A DNA stretch of 7,914 bases from an uncultured Rothia sp. (lineage in GTDB: Bacteria > Actinomycetota > Actinomycetes > Actinomycetales > Micrococcaceae). Within the stretch, counting starts at the first letter, position 1. Each line of letters opens with the position of its first letter. Under the pieces are notes generated by a model, which worked only from the letters and a program-made list of their open reading frames with translations, did no database searches and was not told the DNA's origin. The DNA is taken from contig NZ_CALJRY010000068.1 in the NCBI RefSeq assembly GCF_937976295.1, positions 1 through 7,914 on the forward strand, given 5' to 3'. A program made the translations under genes and the position numbers. Positions 1-5,624 of this stretch are shown in pieces.

Positions 1-55
1 AACCCCCGACCAAGAGATTAGAAGGCTCCTGCTCTATCCTCTGAGCTACTGAGGC
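1..55 (-). tRNA. tRNA-Arg (anticodon TCT), 3' part missing at window edge
   Basis: On the minus strand the sequence folds as a tRNA starting at 55: acceptor 5' strand GCCTCAG (55-49), TA linker, D arm GCTC/GAGC, anticodon arm with loop CTTCTAA (24-18) and anticodon TCT at 22-20, variable loop TGGTC, and the 5' strand of the T stem GGGGG (7-3). The T loop and 3' acceptor strand lie outside the window. The anticodon stem has a C-U mismatch next to the loop and a G-U pair at its base. The anticodon reads AGA/AGG arginine codons. It lies downstream of mptB on the same strand. A TACCCT box (69-64) eight nt upstream could be its -10. Confidence 0.9.
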
Positions 56-69
56 CTTCCTCTAGGGTA

Positions 70-92
70 CATGAGAATTAATGCTTCTCATG
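70..92. repeat. Perfect 8-bp inverted repeat just upstream of tRNA-Arg
   Basis: CATGAGAA (70-77) and TTCTCATG (85-92) are perfect reverse complements around a 7-nt loop. The element sits 14 nt before the 5' end of the tRNA-Arg gene, between it and the mptB stop. No T-run follows on either strand, so it is not a typical intrinsic terminator. It could be a terminator remnant, an mRNA 3'-end stabiliser for mptB, or an operator. Confidence 0.5.
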
Positions 93-140
93 CACCGCGC
101 CTCTCACGCAGGGGCTGACCCGCTGGGCAATGTATCCGGC

Positions 141-163
141 TAGCGCGCTAGAAGTTCGCGCTA
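141..163 (-). repeat. Hairpin overlapping the mptB stop codon
   Basis: TAGCGCG (141-147) and CGCGCTA (157-163) form a 7-bp stem with a 9-nt loop. The outer arm contains the mptB stop codon (minus-strand TAG, 163-161). There is no T-tract downstream on the minus strand. It may help end or protect the mptB transcript, but it is not a convincing intrinsic terminator. Confidence 0.4.
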
Positions 164-1834
164 AGAGCCTACCTCGGCGGCTTCCCGTTCTGCCTTCTTC
201 ACCTCGCGGCGGCGTGCACGGCGGCTTGATGCGCCGGGGAACAGCTGCCACCACAGGCGGATGGTGGTGCGGCGAATCTGCGTGGGGTGCAGGCTCACGT
301 ACACCAGGCGGCGGGTTGCCGGGTCGAGGGCGACCAGGTAGATGATGTAGCCCAGGCAGATGACCGTCGCGATGAGTCGGCCCATGTCCTGGTTGAAATC
401 GTGCAGGTAGGGTGACACGTTCAGCTGGTCGCTCACACCGTACGCCATGAAGAACAGCGTGGTGATGAAGTACCACATGAGCTGGAAGTGCGAGCGCAGG
501 CCGGTTGCGGCGAGCATCGGGATGGCCCAGAGCAGGTACCAGGGCTGAATCATGGGGCTGCACAGGAGCATGAACAGGATCGCGAGGCCGGCGTGGCGCA
601 CGATGTTGCGGTCACGGCCGACGAATGCCATTGCTACCGCGCCGAGCATACCGATGCCCTTGCCGACGGTCTCGATGAGCTTGCGGATTATGTCGAAGGC
701 CTCACCCTGAACGAACAGGGAGGCGGCGCCGATGAGCAGGCCGAAGGGGGTGTACCAGATGTATTGGCCGCTGGTGGTGGACAGCGCCTTGATCCAGCCG
801 AATTCCAGTCCGGTTGCCCAGCCCATGAGCGCCATTTCGGCGAGTAGTAGCATGCCGGAGAGGGCCCAGAAGATGAACTTGCGCGGCCAGGAGGCGTTCT
901 TACCCGCCCAGAGCAGACCCACGAAGGGCAGCACCACGAGGGCGAGCGGCTTGACGGCGACGCCGAGGGCTACGAAGGTCACGCCGAGCGGGCCGCCCCA
1001 CCAGGTGTCGCGGTAGCGCTTGGCGTAGTAGAGGCCGCCGAGCATGAACATGGTCATGAGCGAGTCGTTGTGGCCGCTGGCGATGAACGATGCGATGAAC
1101 AGCGGGTTCGGGCCGATCTGCCAGAGGGCTCGAACCTGGTTGAAGCCGTGTGCCTTGGCGAGTTTTGCCACGTAGAAGAGGATGCCGATGACCGCGAGCA
1201 CAGAGAGCAGGCGGAAGTAGAAGAGGGAGAGGTCAATGTTCTCCCCCGCCAGGTGCACAATCCACTCTTCAAGCTTGAGGGAGATCGGTCCGTACGGGGG
1301 CGGGGATTCCGCCCACATGGGGTCCGCACCGTTCTGCATGAAGTTCGAGATTTCGGAGACGCCGTGCTTGTACGGGTTGAGGCCGTGCTCCATGACCATG
1401 CCCTGGCCGTAGTAGGAGAACATGTCGCGACTGTAGATGGTGAAGGCGAAGACCTGCGGCAGAGACCAGCTGATGATGACGGCAATCATCCAACGCATGG
1501 CGTTGGGTTCGTTCCAGTCGCCCATTTTCTGGTAGATGCGCAGCCATTCGCGGCACATGATCATGGCGCCTAGGGCGAGCATGATAATGCCGGTGATGAC
1601 CCATGCGGCTTCGAATCGGATGGCGCGGATAATGTCGTAGCGCCAGAAGCTGGAGCTGTCGGCGAGCCAGCCGACGGCGTAGGAGCCGAGGGTGACCATG
1701 ATGGAGCCGATGGTGCCGATAATCAGCGTGCGCAGACGGTGATTATTGACGTAGTCCAAGAATTTGGGTGAGAGGGGTGCGTCGTGTGCGCCGGAGGCGG
1801 TGAGCCGGTGTGCTAGCTCCTTTGATGCGCGCAT
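161..1834 (-). CDS. mptB: Polytopic GT-C mannosyltransferase, MptB-like
   Basis: 557 aa, about 12-13 hydrophobic segments (roughly residues 35-57, 76-97, 115-134, 204-224, 243-272, 281-310, 321-340, 360-376, 390-406, 416-446, 450-466, 485-503) and a basic cytoplasmic tail (residues 521-550). The layout and motifs match the MptB family of polyprenol-phosphomannose-dependent alpha-1,6-mannosyltransferases, which extend the mannan backbone of lipomannan-type glycolipids on the outer face of the membrane. Visible motifs: the early extracytoplasmic loop SRDMFSYYGQG (135-145) with the R-D pair expected for GT-C catalysis, ESPPPYGP (176-183), GHNDS (254-258), VKPLAL and QPWYLLW (430-436). The ATG at 1834 is preceded by AAAGGGAG two bases away. 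Downstream on the same strand is tRNA-Arg. The exact linkage made (alpha-1,6 or another GT-C mannosyl activity) cannot be settled from sequence alone. Confidence 0.78.
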   Translation of the reverse strand: MRASKELAHRLTASGAHDAPLSPKFLDYVNNHRLRTLIIGTIGSIMVTLGSYAVGWLADSSSFWRYDIIRAIRFEAAWVITGIIMLALGAMIMCREWLRIYQKMGDWNEPNAMRWMIAVIISWSLPQVFAFTIYSRDMFSYYGQGMVMEHGLNPYKHGVSEISNFMQNGADPMWAESPPPYGPISLKLEEWIVHLAGENIDLSLFYFRLLSVLAVIGILFYVAKLAKAHGFNQVRALWQIGPNPLFIASFIASGHNDSLMTMFMLGGLYYAKRYRDTWWGGPLGVTFVALGVAVKPLALVVLPFVGLLWAGKNASWPRKFIFWALSGMLLLAEMALMGWATGLEFGWIKALSTTSGQYIWYTPFGLLIGAASLFVQGEAFDIIRKLIETVGKGIGMLGAVAMAFVGRDRNIVRHAGLAILFMLLCSPMIQPWYLLWAIPMLAATGLRSHFQLMWYFITTLFFMAYGVSDQLNVSPYLHDFNQDMGRLIATVICLGYIIYLVALDPATRRLVYVSLHPTQIRRTTIRLWWQLFPGASSRRARRREVKKAEREAAEVGS

Positions 1835-1871
1835 AACTCCCTTTCTGTCTGCGTCGTCGTTCTGGCTTTAT

Positions 1872-1877
1872 ATCATA
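1872..1877 (-). promoter_or_regulatory. Putative mptB -10 box
   Basis: Reading leftward, TATGAT (1877-1872) is one base from the TATAAT consensus and lies 37 bp before the mptB ATG, which would give a leader of about 30 nt carrying the AAAGGGAG ribosome site. No good -35 is seen; the best region is around 1894-1900 (TCAAGC-like). Confidence 0.45.
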
Positions 1878-1940
1878 CCGGAGCCCTCGGAGGCGCTTGA
1901 GAAGAATCGCTGTGGGGACAACGCCCGTGGACGCACCGCA

Positions 1941-2044
1941 GGGCACATCGGAGGGCACATCGGATAGCACGCAGACTTGTGCGGTTCTCCCCTGTCTCCA
2001 CCGTTTGCGCATCCTCTTATGTCCCGATATGCCCCGATGCGCCC
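1941..2044. repeat. Tandem 12-bp repeat facing a degenerate inverted copy in the mptB/orn intergenic region
   Basis: GGGCACATCGGA is repeated perfectly in tandem (1941-1952, 1953-1964). The minus strand of 2044-2022 reads GGGCGCATCGG, GGCATATCGGGA, so the two arms form an imperfect inverted repeat: about 20 matched positions, two transitions and three single-base gaps, with a spacer of 57 bp. It lies upstream of both divergent promoters (mptB -10 at 1872-1877; orn -10 at 2086-2091), so it could be an operator or a structural remnant. Function unknown. Confidence 0.5.
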
Positions 2045-2085
2045 TTTTGTGACGTGCTGTCCGCCAGGTCGGCGGCGTTTGGGGG

Positions 2086-2097
2086 TAGAGTGGGAGG
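2086..2097 (+). promoter_or_regulatory. orn -10 box with leaderless geometry
   Basis: TAGAGT (2086-2091) fits the actinobacterial TANNNT -10. It is followed by only 6 nt (GGGAGG) before the GTG start at 2098, so transcription would begin at or next to the start codon. GGGAGG looks like a Shine-Dalgarno but has zero spacing to GTG, which is not a workable ribosome site. An in-frame TAG at 2086-2088 rules out any start further upstream. No clear -35. Confidence 0.55.
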
Positions 2098-2784
2098 GTG
2101 AGTATTTCTAGTGAACGTATTGTATGGATTGACTGCGAGATGACCGGCCTGGACGTGGAGAATGATGCTCTCGTCGAGGTGGGTGTTCTGGTCACGGATG
2201 CCGATTTGAACATTCTGGGTTCTGGCGTTGAGTTCGTCATTAAGCCCGGTGATGAGTCTCCTGCCGGTGCGCTGGAGAACATGAATGACTTTGTGCGTTC
2301 GATGCATGAGGCGTCGGGTCTGTTGCCCGATATTGAGCACGGTGTGTCGATGGATTACGCGCAGGAGCAGGTGCTTCGCTACATCAAGAAGTATGTTCCG
2401 GTGGCGGGTAAGGCGCAGCTGGGCGGCAACTCGGTGGGCATGGATAAGCGTTTCTTGGAGCGCTACATGCCCGAGGTCATGGCGCACCTTCACTACCGTG
2501 TGATTGATGTGTCGACCATTAAGGAGCTGGCGTCGCGCTGGTACCCGGCGGCTCGTCATAGCGCCCCGGCGAAGACCGGCAACCACCGCGCACTGGGTGA
2601 TATCAAGGACTCGATTGATGAGTTGAAGTATTACCGCCGCGCTATTTTTGTGCCGCAGGGCCCGGATGCGATTGCTTCGGCGCAGATTGCGCGCGAGGTT
2701 GAGGCTGAGCGTGCCGCACGCGAGGCAGCTGAACGCGAGGCTGAGGTATCCGTTTCTGAGGCGGCTGAGGCATCCGAGGCGTAA
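2098..2784 (+). CDS. orn: Oligoribonuclease (DEDDh 3'-5' exoribonuclease)
   Basis: 228 aa. Orn hydrolyses short RNAs of 2-5 nt (including pGpG) to mononucleotides, the last step of RNA turnover, in the cytoplasm. The catalytic set is complete: D12 and E14 in WIDCEMTGLD, D116 in NSVGMDKRF, then H163 and D168 in NHRALGDIKDSI. Family positions such as DVSTIKELASRW (137-148) are also present. The catalytic domain ends near residue 185, similar to E. coli Orn (181 aa). The remaining roughly 43 residues are an Ala/Glu/Arg-rich acidic tail, likely helical or disordered. The GTG start is fixed by the upstream in-frame TAG and the leaderless promoter. A separately promoted tRNA-His follows 150 bp downstream. 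Confidence 0.96.
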   Translation: MSISSERIVWIDCEMTGLDVENDALVEVGVLVTDADLNILGSGVEFVIKPGDESPAGALENMNDFVRSMHEASGLLPDIEHGVSMDYAQEQVLRYIKKYVPVAGKAQLGGNSVGMDKRFLERYMPEVMAHLHYRVIDVSTIKELASRWYPAARHSAPAKTGNHRALGDIKDSIDELKYYRRAIFVPQGPDAIASAQIAREVEAERAAREAAEREAEVSVSEAAEASEA

Positions 2785-2865
2785 GCTTCGACGAGCGCCA
2801 GCGAGCTCCCCTCCCCCGCGATTTACACCGGGCACAGCATGTAACGAGCATCACGGTTTTTCAAC

Positions 2866-2894
2866 TTGGCAGGTTTCTGAATCTCCTGTACAGT
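2866..2894 (+). promoter_or_regulatory. tRNA-His promoter
   Basis: TTGGCA (2866-2871), a 17-bp spacer, and TACAGT (2889-2894) make a near-consensus vegetative sigma-factor promoter. The start would be near 2901, about 36 nt before the mature tRNA-His 5' end, leaving a short leader for RNase P to remove. Confidence 0.65.
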
Positions 2895-2936
2895 AGTATC
2901 CGTTGCATATCGCAAGGGAAACCAAGCGAAGCACAT

Positions 2937-3010
2937 GGTGGTCGTAGCTCAGTTGGCAGAGCGCCTGGTTGTGGTCCAGGAGGTCGCGGGTTCAACCCCC
3001 GTCGATCACC
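2937..3010 (+). tRNA. tRNA-His (anticodon GTG)
   Basis: Full cloverleaf: G-1 at 2937 opposite discriminator C73 at 3010, acceptor GTGGTCG (2938-2944) with CGATCAC (3003-3009) including one G-U pair, D arm with GCTC/GAGC, anticodon stem CCTGG/CCAGG with loop TTGTGGT and anticodon GTG at 2971-2973, and a T arm with TTCAA in the loop. The encoded G-1:C73 pair is the histidine identity element. CCA is not encoded (CCG follows), so it must be added after transcription. Confidence 0.97.
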
Positions 3011-3016
3011 CCGATG

Positions 3017-3052
3017 GAAAGGGTCGTTATGGTTATCCGTAACGACCCTTTC
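3017..3052 (+). terminator. Hairpin terminator after tRNA-His
   Basis: A perfect 13-bp stem begins GAAAGGGTCGTTA (3017-3029) and closes with its complement at 3040-3052 around a 10-nt loop. It starts 7 nt after the tRNA. The U-tract is weak (the CCCTTT arm, then GCTTTACC), but the position and stem length make it the likely end of the tRNA transcript. Confidence 0.75.
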
Positions 3053-3163
3053 GCTTTACCCTCTGTTCGCGTTACCCTCAGTTGGGCTTGCCCGCACACG
3101 GCGTACCGGAACAGAACTTTTACACCCGCACTTTAAACCAGCAAGCGGGAACAGGGCGCCCCG

Positions 3164-3208
3164 CATCCTCACGAGGCACATCTTCACGAGGTATATCTTC
3201 ATGAGGCA
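3164..3208 (+). repeat. Three tandem 15-bp direct repeats upstream of def
   Basis: Units at 3164-3178, 3179-3193 and 3194-3208 follow CATCYTCAYGAGGYA; the third unit begins TATC. The second unit differs from the first at two positions. The CTTCAYGAGG core is a near-palindrome (CCTCACGAGG in the first unit). The block ends 46 bp before the def start, so it lies in the def leader or promoter region. Confidence 0.8.
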
Positions 3209-3254
3209 GGCGCACCCGGTAAGTTCCCGCTCAACACAAGCAAAGGATAATTCC

Positions 3255-3827
3255 GTGGCTATTCGCCCCATCGTTATTCACGGCAACCCCGTTCTGCACC
3301 GCCCTGCGGCACCCGTCACCGAGTTTAATGATGAGCTCAAGGAGCTCGTGGCTGACATGTACGAGACCATGGACGCATCCAACGGTGTGGGCCTGGCGGC
3401 ACCCCAGATTGGCGTGGGCCTGCGCATCTTCACCTACAAGATGGAGAATGAGGACGGCGTTCCCCCGCGCGGCTGCATCATCAACCCGGTACTGACCCTG
3501 GGCAAGATTTCTACCGCCGACCCGGACCCCTACGAGGAGGAAGAGGGCTGCCTGTCCTTCCCCGGTTACGGCTTCCCCCTCAAGCGCGCCGAGTGGGTGA
3601 CCGTGAACGGTCTTGACGAGCACGGCAACCCCGTCCACTTTGAGGCGACCGGCTGGTTCGCACGTTGCATGCAGCACGAAACCGACCACCTGGACGGCAA
3701 GCTGTACGTGAACCGCCTGAACAAGAAGTGGACCAGCAAGATGAAGAAGGTCGTGAAGAAGGAAGGCTGGACCGTCGACGGTAACTCGTGGATGCCCGGC
3801 GTGGATCCGGATCCGTTCGGCCACTAA
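3255..3827 (+). CDS. def: Peptide deformylase
   Basis: 190 aa. This metalloenzyme removes the formyl group from the N-terminal methionine of nascent proteins at the ribosome exit. All three family motifs are present: GVGLAAPQ (44-51), EGCLS (97-101) with metal ligand C99, and QHETDH (140-145) with metal ligands H141 and H145 and catalytic E142. The basic C-terminal stretch (KKWTSKMKKVVKKEGW) and WMPG ending match actinobacterial forms. I chose the GTG at 3255 because AAAGGA (3242-3247) sits 7 nt upstream and the protein then begins MAIRP as family members do. An in-frame ATG at 3201 would add 18 atypical residues, overlap the tandem repeats and lack a ribosome site. It converges with rnpB. 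Confidence 0.96.
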   Translation: MAIRPIVIHGNPVLHRPAAPVTEFNDELKELVADMYETMDASNGVGLAAPQIGVGLRIFTYKMENEDGVPPRGCIINPVLTLGKISTADPDPYEEEEGCLSFPGYGFPLKRAEWVTVNGLDEHGNPVHFEATGWFARCMQHETDHLDGKLYVNRLNKKWTSKMKKVVKKEGWTVDGNSWMPGVDPDPFGH

Positions 3828-3870
3828 TCACGAGCTCTTCTGAAGGTCAGACCGACCTTTCGAGAAGTTT

Positions 3871-3920
3871 AAAACGAAGACCGCGAATGCACTCTCAAGC
3901 GCATTCGCGGTCTTCGTTTT
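3871..3920. terminator. Bidirectional terminator between def and rnpB
   Basis: A perfect 20-bp inverted repeat (arms 3871-3890 and 3901-3920, loop ACTCTCAAGC) begins AAAACGAAGACC and ends GGTCTTCGTTTT. Each strand therefore has a T-run at the 3' side of the stem (TTTTCC rightward, TTTTAAAC leftward), as expected for a terminator shared by convergent def and rnpB. A smaller hairpin (AAGGTC 3843-3848 / GACCTT 3854-3859) precedes it after the def stop. A 10-bp direct repeat CATCAGCCGA (3922-3931, 3943-3952) lies between it and the rnpB 3' end. Confidence 0.9.
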
Positions 3921-3959
3921 CCATCAGCCGATGATGTTTTTTCATCAGCCGACGGTAGC

Positions 3960-4374
3960 GTGAAACGGGTCATCCTATGAGCCGGGTTCTGTCTAAAACG
4001 CCGCCCGAAGGGGCGTTTCGAGGCAATCATCTATCTAGAACGTACGTTGCCGCACGTCTCAAGCAGCCTACCCGAATACGCACCCCACCTCCGTGAAGGA
4101 AGCTGACGGGGATCGGGCGCACTACCCTACCATGGCGTATTCTGTTTGACCTTGCTCCAAATGGGGTTTACCTAGCCGGGCGCGTCACCGCGCCCGCTGG
4201 TGGTCTCTTACACCACCCTTTCACCCTTACCGCGGCGAACCGCGGCGGTTTACTTTCTGTGGCACTGGCCTGCGGGTTACCCCGAGTGGATGTTATCCAC
4301 CATCCTGTGCTGTGGAGCCCGGACTTTCCTCGAAGCACGTGTGCCTCGCGATTGCCCGGACGGCCCGTTTCACC
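3960..4374 (-). ncRNA. rnpB: RNase P RNA, bacterial class A
   Basis: About 415 nt, read leftward: the catalytic RNA of RNase P, which trims tRNA 5' leaders such as those of the two tRNAs here. The conserved core is clear on the minus strand: GAGGAAAGTCCGGGCTC (4331-4315), CCACAGAAAGTAAACCGCC, AAGGGTGAAAGGGTG followed by GTAAGAG, GGAGCAAGGTCAAACAG, GGTAGGCTGCTTGAG, and AGAACCCGGCTCAT (3990-3977). The ends are fixed by helix P1: GTGAAACGGG at the 5' end (4373-4364) pairs with CCCGTTTCAC at the 3' end (3969-3960), 10 perfect bp. The 5' end also fits the promoter at 4381-4408. The exact 3' end may differ by a few bases. Confidence 0.96.
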
Positions 4375-4380
4375 CAACCC

Positions 4381-4408
4381 ATTATACGCACACCCCCGGC
4401 GGTGACTA
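4381..4408 (-). promoter_or_regulatory. rnpB promoter
   Basis: Reading leftward, a perfect TATAAT (4386-4381) lies 6-7 nt before the predicted RNase P RNA 5' end. TAGTCA (4408-4403), 16 bp further upstream, matches four of six -35 positions. A strong -10 is expected for an abundant stable RNA. Confidence 0.75.
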
Positions 4409-4447
4409 TTTCTCGGGTTCCCTCACGGGTAAATTACGCCTCGCGGG

Positions 4448-4459
4448 TACACTGGAGAG
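4448..4459 (+). promoter_or_regulatory. yaaA -10 box with leaderless geometry
   Basis: TACACT (4448-4453) fits TANNNT and is followed by 6 nt (GGAGAG) and then the ATG at 4460. As with orn, the purine-rich run abuts the start codon without spacing, so initiation at the A of ATG and leaderless translation is the better reading. No good -35. It diverges from the rnpB promoter about 60 bp away. Confidence 0.55.
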
Positions 4460-5251
4460 ATGCTGATTCTTCTTCCCCCGTCCGAAGGTAAAACCCCCGC
4501 CCCCGCAGGCAACGCGCCCGTCTGCTTTGCCGACCTCTCGTTCCCCGAGCTTACCGCCGAGCGTGAGAACATTCTGGAGGAGCTGGCGGCTGTCAGCGCA
4601 GGACCCGACGCCCTGGCGGAGCTCAAGGTCGGCGCATCCCTTGAAGCAGAGGTGGAACGCAACACGCGCCTGCTGACCGAACCGGCGCAGCCCGCGATTC
4701 GCACCTACACGGGCGTGCTCTTTGAGGCGCTGGACTATGCGAGCTTCTCCCCCGCCGAACGCGATGCCGCGCACTGGTCGCTACTGATTTCTTCGGCGCT
4801 GTGGGGTATTCTGCGCCCCGAGGACGCGATCCCCGCCTACCGCCTGTCGATGGGCGTGAAGCTGGGTTCGGTGGGTGCGCTCGCCTCCTTCTGGAAGGGC
4901 GCGTTGGGTACCGCCCTGGAGGCGACCGCGAAGGACCAGCTGATTCTGGATTGCCGTTCTGCCGCCTACGCGAAGTCGTGGGTGACTCCCCCGTCGCAGA
5001 CTCTGGCGATTCGTGTGGAGCGTGTGGCTGCCGATGGGTCGCGTAAGGTCGTCTCGCACATGGCGAAGCATTACCGTGGCCTGTTTGCGCGCTACCTGAT
5101 TCAGTCGGGTTTGGCTGCTCGTCCTGTTGACGGCTCTACGGCGGGTATTGCCGAATTTTTGGAGGCTATCAGTGAGGATTGGTCGGTGGAGTGCACCCTG
5201 CCGACGGTGCGTAAGGCGGGCGTTTTGACGTTGCTAGTGCATGAGCAGTAG
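4460..5251 (+). CDS. yaaA: YaaA/DUF328 family peroxide-stress protein
   Basis: 263 aa, close to the 258 aa of E. coli YaaA, which is induced by hydrogen peroxide through OxyR, lowers free iron and has a DNA-binding-type fold. Family landmarks: the N-terminal LILLPPSEGK (2-11; the actinobacterial form of the SPAKTLD-like start), YTGVLFEALDY (83-93), ISSALWGILRPEDAIPAYRL (110-129), FWKGALG, LDCRSAAYAKSW, and near the C terminus HMAKHYRGLFARYLI, matching the KAKKARGMMARY region of E. coli. The protein is soluble, with no signal peptide or membrane segment. It is divergent from rnpB and stands alone, followed by two terminators. No OxyR-like site was identified, so peroxide control here is family inference. 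Confidence 0.9.
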   Translation: MLILLPPSEGKTPAPAGNAPVCFADLSFPELTAERENILEELAAVSAGPDALAELKVGASLEAEVERNTRLLTEPAQPAIRTYTGVLFEALDYASFSPAERDAAHWSLLISSALWGILRPEDAIPAYRLSMGVKLGSVGALASFWKGALGTALEATAKDQLILDCRSAAYAKSWVTPPSQTLAIRVERVAADGSRKVVSHMAKHYRGLFARYLIQSGLAARPVDGSTAGIAEFLEAISEDWSVECTLPTVRKAGVLTLLVHEQ

Positions 5252-5344
5252 CGGCCACCGATTGTTATTCCTCGCTCTTTTAAAGATTCATTATCAAAAT
5301 TTTTAACTATTTTTTTGAGCGTAAAAAAATGTATTTCCCCCTGT

Positions 5345-5381
5345 AAAACCACATTTACCCACATTGAGCGGGTAGGTTTTT
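5345..5381 (+). terminator. First terminator after yaaA
   Basis: AAAACC (5345-5350) pairs with GGTTTT (5375-5380), and nested inside TACCC (5356-5360) pairs with GGGTA (5370-5374). This gives an 11-bp stem with a 5-nt bulge on the left, running straight into TTTTT. It lies about 95 nt after the yaaA stop. Between stop and hairpin, the AT-only inverted repeat ATTTTTTT/AAAAAAAT (5309-5316, 5323-5330) is also seen. Confidence 0.55.
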
Positions 5382-5390
5382 ATGGGGTAT

Positions 5391-5424
5391 AAGGCGGGTA
5401 GTGTCTATCTATCCGCCTTCTTTT
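5391..5424 (+). terminator. Second terminator after yaaA
   Basis: AAGGCGGGTAG (5391-5401) pairs with CTATCCGCCTT (5409-5419), 11 bp with one G-U pair and a 7-nt loop, followed by CTTTTT. It is a good intrinsic terminator 10 nt after the first and insulates the downstream surface-protein gene from yaaA. Confidence 0.8.
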
Positions 5425-5440
5425 TATCTACAGAAGTGCT

Positions 5441-5446
5441 TATAGT
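5441..5446 (+). promoter_or_regulatory. Possible -10 box for the SLH protein gene
   Basis: TATAGT (5441-5446), in a TGCT-TATAGTAT context, comes directly after the terminator pair and would start transcription near 5453. The -35 position (5418-5423, TTCTTT) is poor. If correct, the gene has a leader of about 170 nt. Confidence 0.35.
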
Positions 5447-5454
5447 ATTAAACG

Positions 5455-5474
5455 TCTCGCCATTGGTGGCGGGA
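5455..5474 (+). promoter_or_regulatory. 5' leader hairpin upstream of the SLH gene
   Basis: TCTCGCCA (5455-5462) pairs with TGGCGGGA (5467-5474), 8 bp with one U-G pair and a TTGG tetraloop. If transcription starts near 5453, this hairpin would sit at the extreme 5' end of the mRNA, where such structures often protect against decay. Only a short T-run (TTT) follows, so termination is less likely. Confidence 0.45.
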
Positions 5475-5539
5475 TTTCACTCTCTAGCATTCACATTCTC
5501 AACTCAGTACACACGGAAACACGTCACGCCACGTACGTA

Positions 5540-5582
5540 TAGCAAACTCTCAGAGGCTTAACCAATGGTTATTGGTTTGCTA
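5540..5582 (+). promoter_or_regulatory. Mutually exclusive hairpins in the SLH gene leader
   Basis: TAGCAAAC (5540-5547) is perfectly complementary to GTTTGCTA (5575-5582). Independently, AACCAAT (5560-5566) pairs with ATTGGTT (5571-5577) around a GGTT loop. The two stems share 5575-5577 and cannot both form fully, the layout of an RNA switch or attenuator. The element ends 42 nt before the ATG and 31 nt before the GGGA ribosome site. No known riboswitch family was recognised. Confidence 0.4.
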
Positions 5583-5624
5583 GCGTAGAAGTAACACTCA
5601 GAAACACATCGATGGGACAACGAA

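Noticed and set aside
78..563. 161-codon minus-strand frame overlapping the 3' end of mptB
   Set aside because: His/Pro/Arg-rich shadow of the membrane protein in another frame, running on through the intergenic region.
2017..2835. Long open frame antisense to orn (272 codons)
   Set aside because: It mirrors the codon periodicity of the GC-rich orn gene, has an Arg/His/Leu-biased composition, and Orn is unmistakable on the other strand with all catalytic residues.
3201..3254. Upstream ATG extension of def
   Set aside because: The extra 18 residues match no deformylase N terminus, there is no ribosome site, and the ATG lies within the tandem repeats; GTG 3255 has AAAGGA at good spacing.
3922..3952. 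CATCAGCCGA direct repeats with a T-run between, considered as an attachment site or second terminator
   Set aside because: There is no integrase or element boundary nearby and the possible stem is only 5 bp; better explained as spacer sequence next to the main terminator.
4168..4377. Open frames on both strands inside the 3960-4374 region
   Set aside because: The region is the structured RNase P RNA; the frames are incidental.
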